In this document: piece by piece, positions 18,560 to 29,300 of the stretch
How the letters are laid out: the number at the start of each line of letters is the position of its first letter
Numbering within the stretch: position 1 is the stretch's first letter
Source of the DNA: Mnemiopsis leidyi
Lineage: Eukaryota; Ctenophora; Tentaculata; Lobata; Bolinopsidae
Length of the DNA: 46,207 nt
Assembly (NCBI GenBank): GCA_000226015.1
Contig: JH153116.1
Location: forward strand, 7,483-53,689
Direction of reading: 5' to 3'
The notes under the pieces: generated by a model
Seen by the model: only the letters and a program-made list of their open reading frames with translations
What the model was told of the DNA's origin: nothing
The model's database searches: none
Made by a program: the position numbers and the translations under genes

Positions 18560-21500
18560 ATGCCGACTAAGACAAAATCCCCTAAGCAACCTGCAGCAAC
18601 ATCTCAAGAAGATGGTGAGTATAATTTTTTAATTTTCTGTTATTCTATAGTATAATAAGGGTTCAAACTCGGTGGTAATGTTAATCGGTGCTTTTACTTG
18701 ATATCACAATATGATGTAATGTCTAATCTTAAATTCGATCTTTTAAACAGCTGTTGAGCAGTAAAACATCAAATTGATGTCAAACCAGTTTCTTTTATCT
18801 TCAGCATTCATTAATGTCACTTAATCTCGACAAATTTGTTTATTCAAGGTAGTGTTGCAATAGTTTGAAACTCATTTAATAGCAGAATATGCTTTAATAA
18901 GTCTAGAGTTTCCTGGCTTAAGCCATGGCAGCACAATGAAAGAATTACCATTTGCAAACAACAGTTCTTCCCTTTCAGGAAGCAAGAGTTCTAACGGTGG
19001 AACATCTGGTGCCCTTGTCGGAGCACTATTGCTTGTCTGTGCAGTGGGAGGCATGTCGGTAGCAATCACACAATTTGGTATAAATATACCCTATGTTACT
19101 CCCATATTTCAACAATTCGGTGTTGTTGCTCCAGCGAAATCTATAGAACCAGTAGAAACCTCTCAAGAAAGTGTTGCTCCATCAGAAAAGCCATTGGCTT
19201 CTCAGGAAAACGAAGAAGTAATTACAGAAGAATCTATTGATGGAGTTTCTGAATTCAGAGAAGAGCCGGTCGAAGCAGATCCTCCGTCTACTGAAGAAGA
19301 GCCCTTTTTTGCTGCTGGAGATGCAGCTGACGAAAATGCAGAAAACCAGGTGGAGGCTGAGGAGGCTTCTGAGTCAGCTGAAGAACAAGTAGACAATGAA
19401 GAAATTGTAGCTGAGGAAGAATCAGCTACTAATGAAGAACAGGTGGACGAAAAAGCAATTGAAGAAGTAGTTGAAGAAGTAGCATCATCTTCTGAAGAAG
19501 CAGTTGCAGTTGAAGAGGGGTCTGTAGAGGAGCCTGCAGCAGTTAAAGAAGTTGCTGAAGAAACTGCTGTTGCTGAGGAAGCATCTGACCCTGTGGAGGA
19601 AACTGCAACTGAAGAAGCAGTTGAGGTAGTGCCTGTAGTTAAAGAAGCTGTTGAAGACGCTCCTGTAGTTGAAGAAGCAGCTGAGGAAGCTCCTGCTGCT
19701 GAAGAAGTGCCTGTAAATGAAGAAGTACCTGTAAATGAAGAGGCTGTTGAAGAAGCTCTTGAAGTTAAAGAAGCAGCTGAGGACGCTCCTGCTGCCGAAG
19801 AGGCTGCTGAAGAAATGCTTGTAGTTGAAGAAGCTGTTGAAGAATCTCCTGCTGCTGAAGAAGTGCCTGTGGAGGAAGCCGTTAAAGAAGCTCCTGTAGT
19901 TGCAGAAACCGTCGAAGAATCTCCTGTAGTTGAAGAAGCTGTTGAAGAAGCACCTTTAGTTGAAGAAGCTGTTGAAAAAGTTCCTTTAGTTGAAGAAGCA
20001 GCTGAGGAAGCCACTACTGCTGAAGAAGCTGCTGAAGAAGTGCCTGTAGTTGAAGAAACTGTTGAAGAAGTGTCTGTAGTTGAAGAAGCTGTTGAAGAAT
20101 CACCTGTAGTTGAAGAAGCTGTTGAAGAAGCACCTGTAGATGAAGAAGCTGTTAAAGAAGCTCCTGTAGTTGAAGAAGCAGCTGAGGAAGCTCCTGCTGC
20201 TAAAGAAGCTGCTGAAGAAGTGCCTGTAGTTGAAGAAACCGTTGAAGAAGCTACTGTAGTTGAAGATGCAGCTGAAGAAACTCCTGCTGCAGAAGAAGCT
20301 GCTGAAGAAGTGGCTGTTGTTGAAGAAGCCGTTGAAGAAGCTCCTGTAGTTGAAGAAGCCGCTGAGGAAGCTACCTAGCTCCTGCTGCAGAAGAGGCTCC
20401 TGCTGCAGAAGAGGCTTCTGCTGCTGGAGAAGCTCCTGTAATTGACGAAATAAAAATTGTTGAAGAAGGGTCTGAAACGAAAGAAGAAATGCCACACTAT
20501 TTGACAGAAAAAGAAATTGAACGATGGTCCGATTTGGAGGCTAGTTTTGAACTATTAAAAACAGATCCTACTGCTGCTAAAGAGAAGTTTGACAATCTCA
20601 ACAATGATTTGGGGAAACGATCATATATTTCAATGTATGGAAGTGCTATGGCTCTGGAAAAATTGATAGAGGTTGATCCAAAGCAAGAAAGAAATGCGAT
20701 TCAAGCATTTAGAGTGCTCGTCAACTTTGGCAAGAAGTTGCCCAAAGAAATTATGAAACCATCTCTTCAAAGGTACCTCTAGACTTAATGCATGAACGTA
20801 CCCTTTTCTATGAAAGTTCTGACTTTTCGTTCGAATAAGTCCGACGGTTTGACCATTTTGTTAATTGTGTTCTCGTTTCAGTGTAGTAGCCTTGTTGATG
20901 CAGTCGGGCAGAGTAAGAATGGCAGTCTCCACACTCGAAAAATATCTTCCTAACCTTGGTGAAGACTTGGAACTCAAGCTCCTACTTGGTTGGTATTAAA
21001 TCTATCATGGTATTAAACGTTTAAATTCGGTGATTGCTTTGGAAATGTCTCTCAGCTTGAAAGAAACTCAAAAATATATCTTTCTTGGAATTAGAGATAT
21101 CACCGTTTTTTTCTTTTCAAATTAGCTACAATTCACCAAGTGTTTCATTCCTCGCCGTTTCTAGTTGTTGTTAATAATAGTGTTCTGTAATAACCTAATG
21201 CTTTAACTCAGTGGAAACTCACATACAAAACGACGACCCTGAAAAAGCTCTAGAGGTGGCTGCGTCCCTGGATCGAAATGTTGATGCTGTAAAGGTAATT
21301 TCTGTCATCGAAATATGTTTGTTTAGTTTACGTTTGTTAATGTTTACCATAGGTAAATAATAATTGTCAACTCAACCTGATACATTAATGATACATAAAA
21401 AGTTTTAATGTATTGCCATGTACAACTGGAATGATGTCTGCTTGTGTGTCCCACAATATATTTGACATTCTGTGAACTATGTATAGGATGCTCTGACCTC

Positions 21501-24500
21501 TGTTACCTTTCATGACGATAATTATATAAACTAACTCTGTCAATTACCTCTTTAACTTTCACTCCACTCAAACTTATTGTATTACCACAACAGCAACTGT
21601 GTGTACCACACACTTATTATATTTGTCATTACACACACTGAAGTGCTACACTGCACCATGTGGACTCTCAAACAAAGTGAAGAATCACATACAGATGTTA
21701 TAAAGTTATAATAGATCAAGCCATGACCTGTAGTGGCTCTGGAAATGTAAAATCACATACAAGACATCTTAGTTTCTGATCACACTTTTTCATCTGACTC
21801 CTAGGCCATACAAAGAGTTTTTTTAAAGTGAACATGGAAACTGTCAGAGCTCAAATGAGCGCAATTCCCGGGCTGTTCTAGCTGCGTAGGAATTATAAAA
21901 TAGAAGTATAACTTCCAATCCCGTGGTGCCGTGAACCGCACTAACGTTATAGATAAGAATGTATGAGTAAGGTATATCTCTGTGAAAAATAAGATTACGT
22001 AATGAAAATCCAATTTTTGGGAGTTTAAAACTGTAATATTTCCGAAAGAGGACACTGTAATACAAGATGTATATTGGAACATTACGTAGTACGTACGTGT
22101 TACTTGCTAAGCCCTCTAATTTAACTTCCTTCTCTTTATGGCAGATCCTCGAAGCTCGTGCCCTGAGGACGGTCTGGGAAAAGAATGTTGCTGATGGGGT
22201 GGAACCCCTAAAAAAGCAGCAGATATTCTCCTTACAGTGTCTGACAAGACTGCTGAGGTGGTCGCCATGTTGGGGGAGTTTCTCCAAAAGTCCGGACGTC
22301 AGGATGAGGTGAGGAAACAATTTTATAGATTCTTATTAAAGTAGATTGCTTGAAGTGTTTTGTTTAAGTTTGTTATTTAACTGAGTTGAAGTTCACGTTT
22401 TTCAACTTATTCAACAAAAAGTTGTTTACGTCATGAGTTCTGGTATGAATGCTTTTTGTTAATGTAAATGTTGTTGGAAGCAAGAACCAAGTGTTTTTAC
22501 ACACTGTTGCTTGTACAATGTACAGCACTGCCATATATGGCCAACTTGCAACCGGGGTGTCTGTGATAATGTTAATTGGGGGGTTGTGAGCAAGCAAACG
22601 CAAAGCTACTGGATCTGGCATGTGAATCAATCAGTGGACCGGTTGGAAAATAAGGCGAGGGGACTGGAGCGGGAATTGAACCCCTATGCAATGAGAATTG
22701 TGAGTGTACGTGTTATTCTAAAACCGACTGCAGCTGTATCGTTTTCACCGTACTTCTTTTGAAAGTAGGAAGTGGATAGAGTTTGCAATGTGTGTGGCAT
22801 AATAGAGTTACACTAGACTGGGACTCAATTACTCGAGTGGGGCACGGTTAAGTGTAATCACCAGAAATATTACAACTATGCACAATATGTAACTTTGTAC
22901 GTGTCTTCCTGGCTTGGTATTCTGAAAGGAGACTGAAATGAGATTTGTACTTGGTATTTTTATTTACCTGTGCAATGCGTGTGTCGCAAAATATTCTAAC
23001 AGATGGAATATGTTAGAACGAAATAGAGTTGATGCCACTGTTTAGATCAATAAGTACCTTATAACTTTTTACGGAGGAGGTAAATAGAAATTTGCTAGTT
23101 TTATGGGATAATGAGCTTGTTAGTTAGCCAGATGTAAGACTAGCACGGCAATAAAATAGTGTTCAGGGACTTTCTAAGTCCTAACTAGCATTTTAACTAC
23201 TCTACTATACAGTATACAACTATATGACCACGCAACTACAAAACTCATGACAATTCTTCACCGATTTCTCACATCGATAACTCTCGCATCCCAGGCTGTG
23301 AAGCTGTTTGAGGAGGCCGTGTCAGCAGGTGTCTTCACGTCAATCTACCAGCGTGCCGGTAGTCTAACTGCCGGTCTGCGAGCCGAGCCGGTCTGGACAG
23401 ATCTGGATTTGGCTGTGTTGGAGTTTACTCAGCAAGAAAGAGAGGAGGTCGTACAAGCTGTTATCTTTAAAGGTAACTATACATTCGTACATCATTATTT
23501 GTTCTGTGTTATATACTTGTATAGTTCACAGCAATCATGTAAGTAGAGTCGGGTTCAGATATATGTTAATGACAACCAGCAACCAGAATTCATTAAACTG
23601 GAGGAGATAAAGAGTTTGTTTAAGTCATATAAGGTCTTTATAATGCTGTGCATAGTACACTCAAGAAAGTGCATTGTTTCATGCAAATGTTATTAACATG
23701 CTCTCAAACTCGCATATATAACTGTGAAGCCATACAATAGCTACCTAGTGGTCTTTTAGCGAGTATGTAAAAATATGAAAATATATGCAGGCATCAATAT
23801 GCACATATTGGACTCAGGAAAATGCGGTGGCAATGTAGTTTTATCCTCAGTAGAACTTTAAACTAAGGGACCTCGTAGTTCGAACTTACTTACTCTAGCT
23901 AGTACACACTACACGTATGTGTACTTTTATAGTGTATAGTTACATTTTTCATGTGGCGGTGTAAGTGTGTTATTGATTATTACAGTTTACAGCTACACCA
24001 GCTAATTGCTAGCTTCCTCAACCTTAGATAAACAATTTTACAAGTCCCTAGAAAGCTCGCACTTCAACAAACTGACACGTTACTACTGCACTATAGCTGA
24101 TTTGTAGAGTTTAATATATTTCCTTGTGTTTCAGGACTGTTTGGTGAGATGGAGGGCGGCAACACTAAGGAAGGCGTATGGGGATACTTCGGCCTTCACG
24201 AAAAAGGAAAATGGTTGACTGATGAATGTAAGGCTGTACCTCAAATATGTAAAAAATTGAAAGCAGCCGGTTATGGAACCGTAATAGAAAAGGTTCGTTT
24301 CGTGTTAACGTTACGTTCAATTCAAGAAAATCTTCTACAAATCCTGTTATAAGTGGTTCGTTACTGGTAACCTGACTCCATAATTGATGTGTACTGTGTA
24401 ACCCCGGAGTTAGTGAATGTATGGCGCTAATTGCCATCTCTTTGAGTCACACGTACCAAGTCTGCGTTCTAGAGTGATAATAACGATAACTATGAACTAT

Positions 24501-25417
24501 AATTGGTGGGATACCTATAACACTAACAGCGATTATCTTCAGACGTATATTTCATTACTCTACCCTTCTTCGAGTACGTTTCCACATTGTGCAGCCCACA
24601 ATGAAATCCTACACCTAATAATCCCTCTTAGTGGAACTACTAACCTCAGGATCGCCGATAAAAACTTGTAAGTTTGTACATCTACTCATTATTATACAGT
24701 TAAGCTCCCTGAGAAATGAGTGAAGTGGCTCATGCTGTTGACTGTTTTTGCACATTTTGACGGCCGGAAGGGTCAGATATGGTTTATGTATGTATTGGAA
24801 CTAACAGTACCGGAACCCGGTGTGATCTCAAAAAGTTCGCACTGCATTTGGTGAGGACCGGTAGGGCATATCAGGCTACCATTTAGTGAGTTGTACACGT
24901 TGCAAAGTCTACGTTGACGTCCCGCGCACTCGACAATTTCTTAAATCCCTCTTGACACGTGATTATTTGCTTAGCTGGCTGCGCGCAGACATAACTTTTA
25001 CCGCGCGTTTGAATTTAATTTTCTGAACTTTGACACGCACCGTCATTTAAATATGCCGCATACTAGGCTTGCTCATCTTAGAAACACGTACGCTTAATTA
25101 CAGTCTACCCTATAATGGTTCGATGTAAACTGTGCAGAACTGCACTTGCAAAACGACTTTCGGCTTAATGTTTCCCTGACATGGATTAAATGGAATTCCA
25201 GAACATTCCAAGTCAGTGACAAAGCTTTGTCAACGTGGCACAGCTAGAACATTCATATCACATTTCAACGATCGAACCTTTTTGACACGAATCCTTTTTC
25301 AGAGTATTAAGCGAAGAGCCTGTCGTGATAGACCCATCATTTGACAAAGAGTTCTCCAACGAAGGATCAGAAGCTTCCGTAATCTTAGTAGTATCTTTAC
25401 CACATCCGGATTTATAA
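18560..25417 (+). CDS. ASPH-like protein with degenerate hydroxylase active site; reading frame broken twice
   Basis: Exons: 18560-18614, 18979-20772, 20882-20988, 21212-21294, 22145-22308, 23295-23472, 24135-24292, 24543-24667, 25303-25417. The order is: basic cytosolic start (MPTKTKSPKQPAATSQEDG), membrane segment (ALVGALLLVCAVGGMSVAI), long acidic VEEA/VVEE repeat tail, TPR-like helices (IERWSDLEASFELLKTDP onward), then the ASPH fold with GVFTSIYQRAGSLTAGLRAE, PVWTDLDL and C-terminal SLPHPDL (human VWHPEL). This is the ASPH plan of an ER-membrane 2-oxoglutarate oxygenase. Against human ASPH, first Fe ligand His679 (FPHC) and Ser668 are kept, but Arg688 becomes His, His690 Ile, second Fe ligand His725 Lys (FDKEF) and Arg735 Ser, so catalysis looks lost. 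Breaks: an extra 8 bases at about 20370-20377 give TAG at 20376, and one base is missing in the A-run near 22210. It is either a pseudogene or a pseudoenzyme with sequence errors. About 923 residues if continuous. Confidence 0.8.
19200..20488 (+). repeat. Acidic VEEA/AEEA coding repeat of the second ASPH-like gene
   Basis: About 400 codons are dominated by Glu, Val and Ala, settling into a 30-base period (EEAVEEAPVV and variants) from about 19620 onward. The extra 8 bases (ACCTAGCT) with an in-frame TAG lie near its end. On the other strand it produces a long Ser/Thr-rich open frame that is only an antisense echo. Confidence 0.9.
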
Positions 25418-26397
25418 TTTTTCGTAATACGTGTGGGGAGCAAACCCATTTTGATTTCCCGAATTTAGTTTTAGTTTGGTAGGCCTGCTGTATATTCACC
25501 GTTATGAAATTTGTATGACTGGGATTACTAATTGTTACCACTGACGTCCCTGCATTTGATTGTTTTAAGCTATTTGTAACTACTCTAGTATATCAATATT
25601 ATATACCGAATTTATAATCTTTTAAAATTTTCTACAATTTATACGAGCTCATTAGAATTATTTTTCTAAAATTGTATAGGGATTTTTCATCCAATTGGTA
25701 TTTAATAATTTTATACTCTTTACTGTTAACTATGCGTTTTATAAATCGAACACAAACTTTATACTTTGATATTACTTTATATTTTGATATTACTTATTTT
25801 GGTCGCAGAATGTTTTTACAACACAACAAAATTGTTTTTATTGTGTTTTACAAGTAAGAATAGGTGAATGTAGATTATAAAATTAATTGTTCAGTTACCG
25901 TTAACATTTAACAATAGTAGAAAACCTTTGATTTTGGGCCACAAGGAAAATTCAATAGATCTAAAAATCGAAGGAAAGGAAAGCTCCTACACCACTCACA
26001 ATAGGGCTATATCTTTAAAAACTACTATCAACTTGATCCGGCTTCGTGAAAATGTCTAATAGCAGGGAAAATCACAAGTTAAGTTCTATTCAAATTCACG
26101 AAATCCAACATTAATTAATTCTGAAAACAGCATAGCTATGAGATAACTTTATAACAATACACTAAAAATTTTAGAATCTTTGATAAAATGTAGGAGTTTT
26201 CGATAAGAATCAATCACCACGTGATCATTTAGATATAGACATGGTGTAAATAAGCGTATCAAAGTGTTAAAATCAACTCAACAAATGAAGTAAACTGAAA
26301 CAAGTACAAGATTTATACGTTACATAAAATAAGTACTCTATCGTTTCTTGTTCAATGTAGATAAATACCAGCGTGATTAATTATTAAGAAATAAAAT
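25418..26397. other. Intergenic region between convergent genes
   Basis: This is about 980 bases of AT-rich sequence between the stop codons of the plus-strand ASPH-like gene and the minus-strand PHF20-like gene. It must hold both 3' ends. A direct duplication of TATTTTGATATTACTTTAT-like text occurs near 25765-25800. No gene is visible. Confidence 0.6.
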
Positions 26398-29300
26398 TTA
26401 ATTTAAGATAAAACAGAACGGTATTGGGTTCAGACGGTTTGAGTGAAGATTTTCAACTGTTCCAGGTCGTAAAGTACGTGGCCTAGCTGTAGGGAGGGGT
26501 CCAACTTTTCGTTGAACTTCTCGAACTCTGAAGTTTTATCAATATTTAGAAAAAATTATTTAGGGAATAGTGGCACCGACGCGATCTTACAAACAGATTA
26601 TCAACTGTATGTAGTGATCAAAGACCGTGTTTCTAGAAGGCAACAATCAACTTTTAAGAACACTTATTGTTTGAGATCACACTAAAAGAACGCCCTTACC
26701 ATCAAGCTGCTTTTCCAATGCATTAATGTGAGCTTCCAACAAATCCTGACTGTCAGCAATCTCTTGTGCAAGACTTTCCTGAAACTGTCCACAGCGTTAG
26801 AAACCGATTGTTAGATGTATATGTGATCAATTAAATTAATCTAATCACATCTAAATTAAATACATGATAGCTACAAGGTATACGGAAGCCTGGTCCTATG
26901 AACGGTACATATCACTCTGTACAGGAATGTGATTATAGTTACCTGTTTGGCGGCTAGAGAGGAAATAGGGTTGTTAGCAGCAGCTATAAGTTGGGAAATG
27001 TCGGCACGTTGTAGTCTGGGACTGACGGGTCTGGACCGGGGAGCGAGTCTGTTGCCAGGGAGAAGTGGAGATGAGGAGCGACTGTTCGACAAGTAGGTCG
27101 GCTGAGAGGAGCTATCTTTACACTTCGTAACATGATATGATGTCGATATGTGCGTTATCATCAGGATCGATATTACGTGACGATGGATCGTGTATAAATG
27201 AGAGCTTTAATCAGTTCATTAGCATGATTAATAATCGTGTAGCACTAACCGTGGCAGGTTCAGATTTGGTGTGGTGTCTGGGGCTGGTGCCCGGTAAAGG
27301 TGAAGGTCGGGGTGAAGGGGTCTGAACTCTGGGTGACGTGCTGCTTCGCTGTCGAACTTGGCCTGGCCTCTGTACCATAGCCAAACTGAGAGTTCGGATA
27401 ATGTGACAAATAGATATGAGAAATGAATCTCGAGTTTTATGTGTTTGGGGAATAGTAAAATAGCAAGAAGTGGCTAAATCACATACCCATCCATAGAAGG
27501 CGGTGTAGGGCGTGTTCCAGGAAGCCTTGCTCTAGTTACGGTAGTGTTACTACCGGGTAGTCTGGGATGACTCATCCGAGTAAGGGTTCCGGGAGAGTGG
27601 GCGCCAGGTGGTCGTGTCCCTGAGTGAGGGATTTAGTACGTCCGTAAAAGTTGTAAGTTATAAAAACAAACAGTTGGACCCCCTAGAGAAGACTTCTTGA
27701 TCTTCAGATACAGTGTGAATAAAAAGGACTGCGTTGGCGGGGAATCGAACCCCGATCCACTGCTTGGAAGGCAACGATGCTGACCATTACACCACCAACG
27801 CTTGATACCCATACGAATTAAATAATGGGTAAATTCATTTGCACAATCCATTAGATAAAATTAGGCGCCAGCCGTGCAGAGTTATGAATAAAAAGACCTA
27901 GCGTTGGCGGGAAGTCGAACCCCGATCCACTGCTTGGAAGGCAACGATGCTGACCATTACACCNNNNNNNNNNNNNNNNNNNNNNNNNNNNNNNNNNNNN
28001 NNNNNNNNNNNNNNNNNNNNNNNNNNNNNNNNNNNNNNNNNNNNNNNNNNNNNNNNNNNNNNNNNNNNNNNNNNNNNNNNNNNNNNNNNNNNNNNNNNNN
28101 NNNNNNNNNNNNNNNNNNNNNNNNNNNNNNNNNNNNNNNNNNNNNNNNNNNNNNNNNNNNNNNNNNNNNNNNNNNNNNNNNNNNNNNNNNNNNNNNNNNN
28201 NNNNNNNNNNNNNNNNNNNNNNNNNNNNNNNNNNNNNNNNNNNNNNNNNNNNNNNNNNNNNNNNNNNNNNNNNNNNNNNNNNNNNNNNNNNNNNNNNNNN
28301 CATATCGAAATTTCCAGCTCATAAATTTACTGAAGTAATCGCTATATCGAAAAAGAAGCTGATAAAAAGGATGCGTTGGCGGGGAATCGAACCCCGATCC
28401 ACTGCTTGGAAGGCAACGATGCTGACCATTACACCACCAACGCTTGATGCCATTTCGAAATTTCCAGCACATAAATTTACTGAAGTTATCGCTCTTTCGA
28501 AAAAGAAGCTGACGGGACAGCACATTGAATTAATAAAAAGGCTGCGTTGGCGGGGAATCGAACCCCGATCCACTGCTTGGAAGGCAACGATGCTGACCAT
28601 TACACCACCAACGCTTACTTCTAGAGTGAATGTTTAAATACATACAGATAAAGCACTCCTCAGTTAAGTTGCCAGCCATTAATTCGTCTATTCTTTGAAA
28701 GTTGGAAAGTTGCCAATAGCTAATGCAGTTCACAAAAAGCAGCAACAACCAGTGTACAATGTGATAGACTAACCAGCTGAGGAAGAGTTAGGTTGGCGAG
28801 TGGCAGGAGACAAGGGTAGACGGGCGGGCGGGTAGACAGCGAGGGAGTTGGCGGACCTGGGACCAGGCCCACGAGACGGATTCAGCATTCCCCGGGGCGA
28901 GGAGTACCGTGCAGAGGAGGCTCGGGGGTTTCCTCGGAGGGTAGTCCCGCGGACAACATGCGGTACTCCTGGAGAGGGGTTGTTGTTAATACTAGACAAT
29001 ACACAATAGATTTTATTCTACAATCTGCAGTAGACCCGGATGTAGAGTTCACTGAAGACCTTGAAGAGTGTAAAATTGGCAAAAGTCAAGTTAAAACAAA
29101 GACGACACGCGCCGCCCAACTCTAAATGTAGCCCTGCCGCTGTCACCTATAACGTTAATAACCTTGTCTGTGTGGTCCGCCAGGCGACACCGTCTGAGCT
29201 CCTCTAAATGAAGGACGTATTGATAACGGTCTGAGTTGTCCTCTCATAGCAGCTGGCCGGAAGTTAGGGTTCTGTTGTCGCAACTGTGCTAGGGACATCA

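Noticed and set aside
19202..20014. 270-codon minus-strand frame rich in Ser, Thr and Ala
   Set aside because: It is the antisense of the GAA/GCT-rich acidic repeat. Its composition is dictated by the repeat and there is no start context or domain.
25258..25541. Minus-strand frames of 63 and 80 codons
   Set aside because: They overlap in antisense the last ASPH-like exon (25303-25417), which is supported by phase, acceptor and homology.
27851..28523. Long frames across 27.8-28.5 kb
   Set aside because: They are created by reading through the 337-base N gap and tRNA sequence.
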